A stretch of 64,000 nucleotides of DNA from contig NC_046679.1 in NCBI RefSeq assembly GCF_009870125.1, positions 20,522,001 to 20,586,000 on the forward strand, written 5' to 3'. The notes beneath the pieces were generated by a model that made no database searches, was not told the DNA's origin, and saw only the letters and a list, made by a program, of their open reading frames with translations. Made by a program: the position numbers and the translations under genes. Positions 12,978 through 26,311 of this stretch are shown here, piece by piece. Positions within the stretch are counted from its first letter, which is position 1, and every line of letters starts with the position of its first letter. The DNA is from Drosophila pseudoobscura (lineage: Eukaryota; Arthropoda; Insecta; Diptera; Drosophilidae).

Positions 12978-13956
12978 ATGGATCCCGATTGCTTTGCCAT
13001 GTCCTCGTACCAGTTTGTCAACTCGCTGGCCTCCTGCTATCCCCAGCAGATGAATCCCCAGCAAAGTCATCCGGGCGCCAATGCCAGTGCGGGCAGCAGC
13101 AACGGTGCCGCCGTGCCAGGCGGTGGGGGCACCAACGGTGGGCCCGGGAATTCTGGGGCAGCCACGCCCGGAGCCAACGACTATTTTCCAGCGGCGGCAG
13201 CGTACACGCCCAACCTGTATCCGAACACGCCGCAGGCGCACTACGCCAACCAGGCGGCGGCATACGGCGGACAGGGTAATCCGGATATGGTGGACTACAC
13301 ACAGCTGCAGCCGCAGCGTCTGTTGTTGCAACAGCAGCAGCAGCAGCAACAGCAACAGCAGCAGCAGCAACATGCCCATGCCGCGGCGGCAGTGGCGGCA
13401 CAGCAGCAGCAACAACTAGCGCAGCAGCAACTCCCGCAACAGCAGCAACAGCAGCAGCAGCAGACGAACATCAGCTGCAAGTACGCCAATGATCCAACCA
13501 CACCGGGCGGCAGTGGTGGCGGCGGAGGGGGTGGTGGCAGCAACAACAACAATAACAGCAGCAACAACAACAACAACCAATCATTGGCCAGCCCGCAGGA
13601 CCTCTCCACGCGCGACATTTCCCCGAAGCTCTCGCCCAGCTCCGTGGTGGAGAGTGTGGCACGATCCCTCAACAAGGGGGTGCTGGGTGGCAGCCTAGCG
13701 GCCGCTGCTGCTGCCGTCAGTCTCAACAACAACCACAGCGGTGCTGGGGTCGGCCCAGTGGGCGGCGGTGGCAGTGGTGTGGGCGTGGGTGGTGTCCCGG
13801 GCGTGGTCAATGTCCCGATGCACAGTCCTGGCGGCGGCGACTCCGATTCGGAGAGCGACAGCGGCAACGAGGCGGGCAGCAGCCAGAACAGCGGCAATGG
13901 AAAGAAGAATCCGCCACAGATCTATCCATGGATGAAGAGAGTGCATCTCGGACAGA
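12978..13956 (+). CDS. Scr: Sex combs reduced (Scr), coding exon 2 (N-terminal part)
   Basis: Encodes residues 1-326 of the Hox factor that specifies labial and first-thoracic identity. The ATG at 12978 lies 49 nt after the acceptor and opens MDPDCFAMSSYQFVNSLASC. This contains the conserved N-terminal Hox activation motif SSYQFVNS. Next come a Gly/Ala segment, Gln-rich tracts (about residues 118-167), Gly and Asn runs, and the conserved block QDLSTRDISPKLSPSSVVES. A Ser/Asp acidic patch precedes the Extradenticle-binding hexapeptide IYPWMK (YPWM at about 316-319). The exon stops inside a Ser codon at a GTGAGT donor (13957); the open frame beyond it reads intron. The repeat tracts produce long spurious antisense frames. 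Confidence 0.97.
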
Positions 13957-14580
13957 GTGAGTATTGAATTGGATTTACATACGTATTAAAAGAGGGAATC
14001 GGGGCAAAGGAAGGGTAGCAAGATCATTGATTATTAATTAGTGGATTCATTAAATTATACACGAGTATATTTCTCTGGAAAAATGTATGAATCTGAAGCT
14101 GAATCATCGCTTGAGGATTATTACCCACCCACTGACAACCCATTGAATGCCATTTCATTTTGAGCTCAATCGCTGCCCCATCAAAACCCATTCATTACGG
14201 ACTTCGATGTGCCTCTGCCTCACTCATTTGCCAGCCGAAATGTTGCAAGTGAGGAACGTAACAATCGTGGCTACCGGCATGCTGCTTGCCACCAAATTGT
14301 CTGGCAAACTGTGCGCGCGGGGAATCTTGTCAAAATACATAAACAATACTCTCGGCAGCAACGCATTCCCTCACACTTACACTCTCTCTCCCACAATCCG
14401 CCTCTTCAGATGGAGAGCTGGAGGTGGTGGGAGCGCTGCGTGAAAAACTCGACCGCGAAAATCGTAGCGCGTGAAAATTGTAAACAAATGGGGGAGGCGA
14501 TCCATCGTAGAACAGGCCCGGGCTACCCGCAGCTAAGACTGGGACTGACTCCCACAATAACTCATAAAACCGAAACACAC

Positions 14581-14632
14581 AGATCCAGATACAGATACAG
14601 ATACATCTGCAGATACAGATACAGAGACAGAT
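14581..14632. repeat. (AGATAC)n microsatellite
   Basis: Imperfect tandem AGATAC hexamers. The same hexamer recurs in short runs near 15553, 15725 (complement), 19130-19185, 48430-48485 and 54358-54378, so it is a dispersed microsatellite family of this genome. Confidence 0.85.
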
Positions 14633-15834
14633 AGTGTAGACCTGATATAAATCTCAGCACTCCGCTCGGTTTATATTTAAATTTAACGAACAAAAAATGT
14701 TCATTGGAAATTTTTTTGGGCTGGAAAATTTGTGAACGGAAAAATTGTTGAGCGATTTTTCATCGTATCAATGGAGCCCATACCGATTTTTCTCCATGTG
14801 CCACAGCTGCCTATCGGTTACCTCCGACTCCCAGTGCTATTCCTCATCGTCAAATTGATTCCCTTTTTGGCCACCTCTCATGACCCATTGATGGAGAGCC
14901 TCTCACAACACGAACGGAGCCGCAATTGGGGTCCCAGGCATAATCAAATTATTGACCGCAGCAGAAGATTCTTCATCGTTTTGGGGCAGGTGCTACAGGA
15001 GGGGGCTCGATCTTTGTGGCAGGTACTGCAGGAGGGGGATCCACAAGATTAATTGGATTGCAAATTGTTTGACATTTGCTTGGATCTAGCAGAGTGGAAT
15101 TTTGCTTGCAGCTCGTTTATTATTTCAGCGACAACTAAAAATAATTAAATTTTTCTGTGTAGTCATATTTATTTATATTAATCATTTGACTCTGGCTTCT
15201 GGGAACTATTCTTTGGGAAGGCCCAAGCCTATCATCTATCAAATGTTTCGTCGGGAGAAGGAGAACCCAAAAAGCCACAAAAATAAGAAAAGTTCCTTCA
15301 ACAGTTTCTTATAAAAGTAGGTGATTTCCCTGCTCAAGTATCCGTCCAAATGTGTGGGCTTTTTCCTCCTTCAAACCATCGATAATTGCCTGCTTTGGAA
15401 AATTGCAATTTTCCATTGGCCATATTGCGCCCCAGGGACGGGCTCCAGCTCTTGACAACCCAAAATCACAACATGTCAGCCAATTAAAGAGACGTTGAAA
15501 TGCCACATGAACTGCACTGCACTTATAAATCGACAGTCAGTCAGTCAGTCACAGATACAGATACATATTGATTAACAACTGAAGGAAACTTTGGCTGATT
15601 TTCCATTTCGATTTGTGTGTGTGTGGAAAACTCGTTTCATGTGCGGTTCCAATCAATGGGGCACATTGTTATTATTTATGTATCTGTAACTCATGGCAGC
15701 AGAGGCAACAACAGCACAGAGTGTCTGTATCTGTATCTGTTATGCAAATTGCAGCAAGTGGAGAGGCACACAGTACAAATTGATGGCTGAGCAAAAAGGA
15801 GGGCTAATGAAGAACATGAACTTCTGGAGGGAAC

Positions 15835-15856
15835 GAATGAATGAATGAATGAATGA
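15835..15856. repeat. (GAAT)n tetranucleotide repeat
   Basis: About five consecutive GAAT units in Scr intron 2. Confidence 0.8.
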
Positions 15857-18800
15857 AATGAGGAAGGCAGTCAGATCTCCTCAGCGATCTTCTCTCAAAT
15901 GTATCTTTTCATCTGCTCTTTTTGCATCTCTCTGTCTGGCGCTGGCCTTTTTTCTGGTTCCGTTTTCCCTTGAGTTTTCATGCATCGACGAGATTTAATT
16001 ACTTTCTTAATCATATTCTGTTGAGGGTAATATGAAAAGCAGCCATCTATAGCTACATTTTGTACATGAATCTTTAAGATACATATAACTATAACCCATC
16101 TGAGAGACTGCCAATTAGTTGTGAGTGTGTGTCAGCCAACAGTCTCTTACTTAGAGATACATTGATATACTTGGGCTTTGGGGTTGGGCTTCGGTCTTGT
16201 TTGTGGACTTTTGCCCCTAATGGTGGCCGCACCTCCTACCCGGAGGAGTCAATAGCCTTGTGTGTTTGTGGCAATTAGGCTTTGCCACTTTTTATCGTAC
16301 CTGCCACACAACTCAATTTAATTTCGTCAGCAAATGTCTTTATTAGAAGTGCCTGTGGTGGCATGTGTTGGATTTCGAGTTATAATTGCTGCTGCCAAAC
16401 TAAGAATCGCTATTAAAAATAAGAAGAAAAAAACACGTTGTTGCAGGTGCCAAGCAGCTCTAATGCCAATAATAAAGGGCAATCTAGGGTATGGCAGCGG
16501 CAAAAGGCAAAAGGGTGGGGCCTGGCCCGAACATTCCCTGATTAAAGTCCAGTAAAAATAACAGCAACAGTAGAGAGGCAGAGGCTACAACATCATGTTA
16601 ACAATTATGCAAATTTGAAGTGCATGTTGCTCAGGGAAGCGGGAAGAAGCGGCCAGCGATGGGACGGGGGCACGACGCTGATTGCATATAATCACGTCAA
16701 GTTGTTACTGTGGCAACCATTTTAAAATGTGTAAGAAGAAAAAACCCCCATGCCCCAAAACGCCATCTTTCAGAGAGATATCGACAGGAACACAAAAAAC
16801 GAGAACCAGAATTCTGCGAAACACTTTTCTCCCAAGACAAAAAAAAAAAAAAACACAGCTTCTGGCTAAATGCTCGGCCAATACTTATGGGTGTACACAG
16901 TACATAGTGCGGGGGGTACGAGCATACATGGTATATATAGATCCATGTTTAGTTAATATCGCATGCAGTCTTGTGAAGTTTGTTTGGCATTCGAAAAGGC
17001 ATTCTCTAATTGACAAGACCAAAGCTGGCACTGCTCCAAGCAGATCATCAAAAGATGCACCAAAGCAGATACAAATATACGATAGATAGATAGATATATA
17101 TGTAGATACAACCTGATGACTGGCAGACATCACTTACGAAAATGTCAAATGCTTATTAGACCCATCCTCTTCTGTGTGGCATTCCCGCATAAACCACAAA
17201 ATTTGTTGACAATTTGTTGAATTTTTGTACAGCCAATGCAGGCCGCACCCCAATTAGTGGGCTATTTATTTATTTAATTTTAATACAGCATTTATTTGGC
17301 AATTTCGCAAGGCATTGGAATCGGCTTCAAACGCTTCTTCGATCAAGGGGAAATTAGGCTAAATGCAGAACATATAATGGTTAATGAAACAGAAGCCAAT
17401 CTATCTTCCAGCACGTAGAGAAAAACTCTTCAGGAAAGTTGTGCTTAAATGAAACCCCCCCTAAAACAAATATCTAATACATAAACCATTATAAAATCCA
17501 GTCTATTTTCGAAATCTAAATTACAAATACCTTTCGGATCAGGCTTTGGTTTTTGGTCTGCTGCTCTCTGTCGTGCCGTTCAACCCGAAGGCTCTCTGGG
17601 CTCTGGCTGCGGCTGTGGCTGTGGCTGTGGCTCTGCAGATGCCAGGATGTTACACAAAATTAATAGTTTGCAAACGAGTTGAATGCCAGATACAAGATAC
17701 GCGACGGCTGCTGCAAGGCAACCCAACCACAGAGAATGTTTCAGCCCCAGCCTCAGCCTCAGCCCCAGCCTGGACGGGGACTTGGGTCTGGGTCTGGGTC
17801 TGGGGTGTTGGTGTCTGCTTGGTGGACCTGCTGTTGTTGCACTGTCCCCGCTACTCGTCTATGCTGGCAGCAGCTCCTGCTCTCGATCTTGCCTCGATCC
17901 GCCATGCTGTTTTGCAGCAACACCAGACACCAGGCAGGCACTACCCAGAAAGGGAGATGGAGACCCCAGGACAGCGGCCAAGACCCAGACCCAGACCCAG
18001 AGAGACAGAGCCACAGCCACAGTGCAGGAAAAACGCGCGCGGCATTCGTTGCTCAATTACATTTTCATTAACTTGGAACACGACTTTTCAAATAGCTACG
18101 TTTAATCATAATGATTGTTATTATATTTGGTCGTACCCCCAGCCTCCTTCCAGGGGAGCTTCTAACCCAAAAATCATTTTTAAAATGCCCACCGAGAGGT
18201 GAATGCAAAATGGGCATGGGGTATGGGATGCAGCGCAAGGTGCTGAAAGTGCAGTAGAACATAAATTAATTTTACTGCACCACCGCAAAGACGATGATGG
18301 GTTCAAGCCCCAGAGCAGGAGTCGGAGCCCTATTATTAGCGATTTTTCAGGGTATCCCACCAGTAAATTTTGGCAACCATCAGTCAGCGAGTCGGCGAAT
18401 GCCTAGTGATTGTTCTTAATGAAACTAATTCTCTCATTCAGAGATGTCGCTGCTAAACGAATCGTCACTTTGCTTGAATTGAAATTCATTCTTCAGTTCG
18501 TTGAAGAAAGATATGGGCACTCAAGAGTGAAAGAGGGAAATTTGCATATGAAATCATGAGCTCATTAGGCAGGCTAGAAAGGAAAGACATTCCCCACACA
18601 CATTCGTAGAGAGAATTTCCTTTTGTTTGTAGGTCAACGATAGTGCAGTTCTAAATATACCCTTTATCCGCGGGATAAGCATTGTCTGATTTAAAAATAT
18701 CACTCATCGTATAGCCCAAATCAACTTGGCAAGAGAGTGAAGTGAAGAAAAGTGAAGAAAAAGGCTTTTAAAAAAAGATGATTGAAGAGCTGGTCCGCTC

Positions 18801-21800
18801 CAAAGAGCCCAGAGGATTGTTTATGCCCCAAAACCAAAAAGAAAACACATTGTGGCCCATTGATGGCTGCCTTCAAGTGGCAGTCGGCCACATTTTGGCC
18901 AAAGTTAATAAAAGCGCATAAAAGCTGAACAAGAAAGAAAGGCCAGGAGGAAGAGTATGAGGATGAGGAGGAGGATGAGGATGGTAGAACGAGACACTAA
19001 CAATGGAGGCCACTCACAAGATACAAAGACAACAATATTTAAAGAGCCAACAATGGCGCCACTAATGACTGATGATGTGCCAGCGCTGATAGATGCAAAC
19101 GCAGCGGCATCCGCCGCAGAAACGCCCGCAGATACAGCTACAGATGCAGATACAGATACGATACGATACAGCTACAGATACATTCATTATTCCGATACGA
19201 TTCAAAGTAGGAGGAGGAAGACTACATACAGACTGCAATAGAATCATTTCACTCTGAAACGACATTCTAATGGACTTGGAAGCATCCAAAATGTTGTTTA
19301 CTCTTTCTCCATTGCAATTGTTTAGAGAGCAAACAGATCAAGCTGAGTGCGCCGTATCTTTCAGATACTCTCGCGGAGGGGAAGCGGGGGAGGGAGAAAA
19401 TTAAATTGCGAATAAAGCAAAGTAATTGCGATTTGAATGGTGAAAAAGTGCGAGCCATAAATCCAACTGAGTGTCACGGCAGCGCTGCAGTGCGAATTTA
19501 TCAAATTCAGTCGCAAATTGGCGCACATCTGCAGATTGTTTGAGTTGGGGCAGCCACACCGCCAGGCTGCCACACAGATCCTGAAGCAGGTCCGACTCGG
19601 AGTCCACTCTTGGATTCCAGCCTGTTACCGTTTTTCCCCCTTTTTCTTTAGCCGCCTTTGCGCTGAGATACGCATAGAATATTAATCTCTTTTCGCATTA
19701 ACCAAAATGAAATGAAGTGACGCAATGGCGATAAGCGCACTGTGCGCACAGTGGTACGAAAGTGGCTATAAATTGGGGCAGGAAAGGATGCAAGAAGAAG
19801 CTGGAGATCGGAGGCTATTGAAAATCCCTTGGAATGTTATGCCAAAGACACGATGTTCTTAGACTGGCTTTGGAGCTTCAATATCTTTACTTTCCCAAGG
19901 AATTTCGGCCTTATATACAGTCTGGCTCTCACCTTTATTACTTTTTTACCCCTATTCAAGTCTCTCTTGGACAGTGGGGTACTGTCCACTGTGCCTGAAT
20001 CCACTGACAAAACCAGCAACAGGCTATGGAACCCAGAGAGAGCCACAGACCTTGGAGCTGTGTGCTGGGGCAAACAAACGAAAACCAAGTTAAACGAAAA
20101 CCATCACAAATCGCATACAATTCCAGATGAAATTGTGAATTATTAATGCAGGCGGCAAAACTATTTGGCTGAGTAGACAAACCCACGGCGGGGCGACCTG
20201 GTCCCGGAATCAGAAGGAGGAGGCGTCAGGCGGCGGAGGATTGTGGAACGTGTGCTCGGCTGGGGCTGCCACCTCCATTGAAAATTGAGTTACACGCGTG
20301 GCCAGGGCTTGTCGTATGTGTGTGTGTGTCTATCTGGCAGATACATATGTATCTGCTGGCTGGGTGCTGGCTACGTGCAGTACCGTCTTACATTTCGCAG
20401 ATTAAAACCGAGTGGCCCGCCACCTCAAGCCAATTCGATTTAAATGTCTGCCACTTCCACTTGGCTTTTCCTGGCCATATTTTGTAACCTTTTTTGCTCT
20501 CTTCCCTCTGTGCCCTCTTCCTGTTTATGGCGTGCTAAAAGCACTGCGGTTCAAGGGTCAGATCCCACTCCTCCTCCGTGTCGTACCTCTCTGTGTCCTG
20601 CCTTCTGCAGTGACAGCTCGAATGCAATGGCAACAATTGCAATTTGTTGGCAACGTTCTGCCCTTGGGCCCAGAGCGACTTCAACTTTTAGTCCGACTCT
20701 GCCTCATGGACTCATGCTTTACTTTCCACTCACACAGATACGCCAGACACCAATACTGTTCACAACATTTCGCTGCACTTCGCGGTTCATTAAAAGGCGG
20801 GCGGTTACCTCGAGCTCCCAGTCTCCCAGTCTCCCTGTTGCCCAGTCCCTCCCAGTCCCAGTCCCAATCCCAGTCGCAGCTCCAGTTCGAATGGAGTCTC
20901 TCCCCACCAGCCAGCACTGACGACAGCAAATTTGCACATTTCCTATACGCGCGAGAGTCGAAATTAAAAGATTTTTAAAGACACCTTTGTAGCAAGTTTT
21001 TGAGAAACTTGTTCCGCGCCCTGACTTCACTTCACCATCTTCATCTTCATCACCTCAGAGCTTCAGAGTTCCAGAGAGACCCCAGCCTCAGCCTCCGAGT
21101 CTCTGAGTCGTTTGGGGCTTTTTTAATTTTATTTTTATTTTTTTCCTCGTTTTTTTTTTCAACGTGTTCACATCTTCTCTGACATGTTGTTGGCTCTGAG
21201 AGCGGGCGCAGCCATGTTGAATACTTTTGTTTTCTAAAAACGAAGCTTATTTTCGTGGCGTTTTTTTCTTTAAGTTAAATTTCAAGTTAATTTTGATTGC
21301 GGTGCCCGGCTGGCTGTGTATTTTGTATTTCCATTTAATTAAATGTGTAGAAATAGTTGTTCAACTCGGGGCTGTGGGTTGAAACAGCATTTACGAGGCA
21401 CCATCCACGAGGTAGACAAATTTTTGATTATTTTTTGGGCAGCTTATAAATTTCCATATCGCTAAAAATATACATATAATGAAATGCAAATGATTTCAGA
21501 GTAAGAAAAATGTATTACCTATAAGAGTAATTTCAGTGGCTTCGTACAGCTCTATTAGGCCATGATTTGAATACTGTTAGCGGAATGATTAATTGCTCTT
21601 TAAATAGAGCGGTTAATGGCTTAAGTAGAGCACTTATTCGCGACTCGTGCTGTGTTTACTTTATTGATTATAAAACGATCTATGCTCTTGCATCTGATTT
21701 ATGTAATCGAGATAATTGCCTTTAAATGCATCATCAAAATCGCATCCACTAACAAATTAAAGACTTCTGATCGAAGGCGGAGGGGGACAGACAGTATTCG

Positions 21801-22700
21801 AATGCAAATTGCTTTCAGGCAATCTGATGGATCGCAAATGAATTGAGGCACCAGGCACTATGTCTTCCACAAAGAATTATGGCAGATAATTGAACCTAAC
21901 GCCATTGACAGTAGCCCGTGCCCCACTCGCATTATCTGCCCCGCGCTCCACGCCTTTTGCATTAATAAAGAATTCATCACAATTACAACAATTGCCACAG
22001 GATGCAATTTACAAAGGAAATTATTAATGGAAAGTCAATGAGTGCGACGCGAGTGAATCAAAAGCCAGGCAGGAGCAAAAAAAAAGAGCACAGATTCTTC
22101 AACGTGCCTTTGATTGATTACAGAGTCTGGTCGCGGGTCTGGGCCTGCGATTGGGTCTGGGTTCTGGCTGATTTGGTCCTGGTCGCCGTCGCAGTCGTGG
22201 TCGTGGTCATCATCAGCGCCAGTCAAAGACCTCGAGCAGTTAATCATGGTAGCAGGAAAAAGAAGAGAGAGAACGAACTCCAGAAGCCAGACAAACGACA
22301 ACGCCGCATTTTGTAGCGCGTTCATTCAACTGCAGACGACAGGACACTCATTAAAAATGGGTGCAACGGTGCAGGGTATCTCCACACCAAAAGAGAGCCA
22401 GAGCGAGAGCGAGGTGGTAGTGGCAGTGGCAGTGGCAGCGGCAGCGGCTGGGTGTCTGTTTATGCGGTCTTTACACGGGGGGGGCCAAGGGCGAGCGATT
22501 CAAAAACAGGTTTTCCTTCCACTGCTTGGATGCTCTGCTAATTTATGTGCGCATGCGCGACGCTCGCTCGCTCCCTACTCGGGAGCCCCATAATTAACTG
22601 AGGTAGTCATTTTGGATTCGAACATGAACAGGCATACACACAGACACGCATGAATACAGAGCATACATGCAATACATACACAGCTCTAAAGACAGCAGCA

Positions 22701-22717
22701 TCATCATCATCATCATC
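22701..22717. repeat. (TCA)n trinucleotide repeat
   Basis: Short perfect TCA/CAT repeat in intron 2, following GCAGCA. Confidence 0.8.
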
Positions 22718-24730
22718 TTAGGGGTGGAGGAGAGTCCTCTCCTCTCTTTAAATCAGAGATAAACGATAATTATCTGAGCGAAAATGCGCGCATAAATAAT
22801 TTGCAAGAAGTCACATTAAAATTGTATCTAAAAGATACGCGTTCCCTGATAACCACCTCACAGCCGCTGCTGACCAATGTCTCGGTCTCGGTCGCGGTCA
22901 CGGTCTCCTCACCTCGACTCCTCTCCTCACCTCGACTCCTCTCCTCACCCCTCTCTCTGGTGATGTTCTTCAGAACAAACATTCTGTTTGGATTCCCATT
23001 TCATTTCTGGGGACCCTGGGAGCCTGCGACGCGCCATTAAAAATTAAAAGCTCATTAATTATGCAGATAATTCATTTATTATATTTTCAACACAATACAC
23101 AAACAGAAACAGCGGCATAATTTGTTATTCAGCTCATTATTCAGCCAACACCGAGAGCGAGGATTGAGGATTGAAGGATGGGCGAGAGTGGGGTGGGGTT
23201 GGGTTGTTGTGCTTCTGGCAACTGTTTCGAATTGAAAACAATTATTGTGAAACTCCTCCGAGTGGTGGAATGACTCTCTAAGGGTTGAATTTGCTACTGC
23301 CTGGCTTTGGGGTTAGGTCGGGGGCGGTGTCACGTGTCTCCTGAGGGCGTTTGCCTCTCGTCTAATCCCCCAAAAAGCACTTAAGTGGTGGGATATCCAA
23401 TCAACAGGTTGATTTTAAAGGTGGCAAAATGGGACTTTTAATTGTGGTGATTGGTTGCTTCAGCGGAGTAATTGAAGGAGAATTTCATTGAGAGACTGAA
23501 TGAAAGAGAAGGCAAATAATTATCACAATTTAATATACATTTTTCCATTCCTTAAAGCCTCAATCCTCATCTTCCATTGCCAAACCGGAAACCATATGCT
23601 CTACCATATGCCTTCGTCCATGGATGGTATCCTCAGAGTCCCCGTCCCCGTCCCCTCTCCGCTCATTCCTGTACCTACTACAGGGCTCAGATCGTTTAAT
23701 TTGCCAACAGACCGCATCAGCTGTTGCCGAGCTTCGTGCCACATGATGTCATTTCACTTGAGTGGCTCTCCATTCGAAAGAACACTCGAAGGAAAAGAAT
23801 TGTCGGGAACTGACGAAACACCGAATGGTGTTTCGTGTTGACAACAAACACGGAATATAAATTGAAAAATGCTTTAAAGCGAAATAATCAATTTACTTCT
23901 TGACATAATTTCCATTTTTCACGAAAACCAAAAGGCAGCCACGCGAATGCCCCGAAAAAAAACCTGAGAGAGAAAGAGAGAGAGAGAGTGGGGGGAGTGG
24001 GAGGACAAGGCCACGCACAATTCGCACCCAAAACAAAAAGAACGAACCCCAAAATCGTGGTTTGGGGAGGGGCATGGATGCTCCAGAAATTGGCTGCATC
24101 CCATTTTCGTGGAGTGTTTTTAATATTCTTGCCATTTTTTATGATGATGCCCCCCCACCAGACCCCGTCTCCAACTTGACCAACATCTTCCCCTCCTGAC
24201 TGCATCGTTTCCTTTATTTGAATTGTGATTAATGATCCGAGCAGCTCCGTTACCATTTCCATTCCCATTTTCCCATGCTGCTCCTGTGACAAATGTAGCC
24301 CAGACAACGGCCAGTGCCAGTGCCAGTGGCGGGGGCAGACAGTAGTTGTAACTACGATTTAATAGCACTTTAATGGTGTGTGGACATCGATAGAACCCCA
24401 AAAACACCTGTTGTCCGAGCGTATTATTAGCGCGTGCCAGAGGGGGAGAGGGGTAACACTTTCATTATCACAAATGTCACATCATTTGTCGCATGGCCCC
24501 AAAAATAAAACACACACACAACACACAAAGAGTCTGGAAACACCACGGCATCATCATTTATCACCTAAGGAATGCAACTGAGAGAAAGAGAAAGAGCGAA
24601 GCGATACATGCTCAAGATAGCACTGAGACTGAGGCACATATTTGATTAATTTTCTTTTTCCGAAAGAAATTAACCCGCGCGGGCTGCACATGTCCCTGAC
24701 GACCCCTGTGGCGGCCCTTTTGACTCCTCG

Positions 24731-24760
24731 CCCATGCCCATGCCCATGCCCATGCCCATC
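24731..24760. repeat. (CCCATG)n hexanucleotide repeat
   Basis: Five near-perfect CCCATG units in intron 2. They account for the Pro/Met/His-rich open frames nearby. Confidence 0.85.
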
Positions 24761-26113
24761 CTCCATTCCTATACTCATCCCCATGCCCATGCCATTCCGA
24801 TCGCTTCTCATGGTTCAAGATTTATTTCTTCCAAACGACCTCAAGCGTGGCATCATCTCTCTCTCTCTCCATACCATACCATACCATTCCCATTCCCATT
24901 CTCTCTCCGTCTGATTTATTTATGGAACTGTTTTGAGGGAATCTTAATACTAAAAGTCGTGCAAACTGTTTTGGGAATAAAACCCCAGATACAGCCAGAG
25001 ATGTGCCGAGTTAATTAGTTCAATTTGTGACAAATTTCTACCAAAACTATCTGTAACCCTCCACAGACCAACCCTCTTCTTATGAGTAATGATCTTGGAG
25101 TGGAATTTTGACATTGATAATGGGTTTTGGTTAAACGACTCATTAAGTAGCCACTGCACACTGGATCTCCGTTGGATGTCCAATCGGAAGTGCGTTGATT
25201 TATGAACTTTCCTTCGGAGCACGAACCTGCCCTGACTCATTGGACACTTTGGAGTTGGTTTGTCGCGATTCCCTGTAAGAAATACAACAAGTTCAGAGAT
25301 GTTTTTTTGCTGGGATAAGATCAAAACTGAGGCCGCCAGATGAGATCCCAGGTGCTGGGAGTCGGTCGAGTCTCTGGTGCCGTGCCGTGCCGCACACGTT
25401 GCTGATTACGATGACGATGTTCAGTTGTTGTTGGGGCTGTATGTTTTTTATTTTTATTCCTACCTCCGCTGACCAGACGCCGGTCCGTTGACAAATGACT
25501 GCTACAAGTGTTTGTGACAAGCCGCAAGTATCTTTTTTGTTGCCGTCTATTTGCGCCACAACAAAAAAAATACAATTAAACTTCAGGCCTCGGCCTGGGC
25601 CCAGCGACTGTGTGTCTGACCTACGCCAAAGGTTTTCTGCTTAACTTTGAACCTGCCCTCTGAGCTGAGAGGAGTCTCTGCGTATGCTAATCTCGTGTCA
25701 ATCACAGACCCGATCTTCCAGCCAGTATGCAAAGAGATAAAGACCAAAAACATTGGGGGAACACAGGCCCAAAGACAATGGCAATTTGAATTGCAGAACC
25801 CTGAATGCTGTCCAAGCTGGACCGACCCGTCGATCGTCACTTAATAAATTCTGAAACAGATCTTTTGCATGCAATCCCCGTGGCTGGGAGATGGCTGGGG
25901 ATGCACCAAAATATTTCAAATATCAACTGATATGTTAAGCGGCTGTCAGCCGCTGGTCGAGTCACAAGCACTTGACGTCATCTTACATGAAATGCAAATG
26001 AAAAAGCGACCAACAAGTGAGAAAATCATAACGAAAAGTAGAAGTTTGAATACCCTTTTTGGAGGAATGGAAGGATATATAATCTCTACACTTAGTTCTG
26101 GTTTAATTTGAGA

Positions 26114-26311
26114 ATGAAAGATGCAGTTTTTAGCTCTTGTTTAAGGTTCATACAGAGGAGACCTCATATAGGCGTCCTGGCCTTTCGGCAAATCACTTTT
26201 TTACCATTGAAATTGGATGGAGTAGAGTTCCCAGAGTTGTTTATCAAGTTTGACAACAATCAGCTAATAGATGCCTTTGTCACGGACTTATTGAACAACC
26301 CTCGTATTTAA
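26114..26311 (+). CDS. Possible small nested gene, 65 residues, unrecognised
   Basis: An ATG at 26114 opens 65 codons ending in TAA at 26309-26311. A TATA-like TATATAAT lies at 26076-26083, about 30-38 bp upstream of the ATG. An AATAAA lies at 26319-26324, eight bases after the stop. The predicted peptide is not low-complexity. It is basic at the N-terminus (RFIQRRP), mixed hydrophobic in the middle, and ends DAFVTDLLNNPRI. I recognise no domain, signal peptide or homolog. It lies in Scr intron 2 on the same strand. The very short flanks could be chance in AT-rich DNA, so treat it as a hypothesis. Confidence 0.25.
   Translation: MKDAVFSSCLRFIQRRPHIGVLAFRQITFLPLKLDGVEFPELFIKFDNNQLIDAFVTDLLNNPRI

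Noticed and set aside
13295..13897. Long antisense open frame (200 codons) opposite Scr exon 2
   Set aside because: It is the complement of Gln, Asn and Gly codon repeats (Leu/Cys/Pro runs) and has no domain; a shadow of Scr.
17546..18202. 218-codon open frame in Scr intron 2
   Set aside because: Built on GGGTCTGGGTCTGG and CAGACCCAGACC repeats with several overlapping frames open; compositional.
20412..20978. 188-codon + strand open frame in Scr intron 2
   Set aside because: Low-complexity CAGTCCCAGTCC-type sequence, overlapping open frames in other phases, no domain or plausible splice context.
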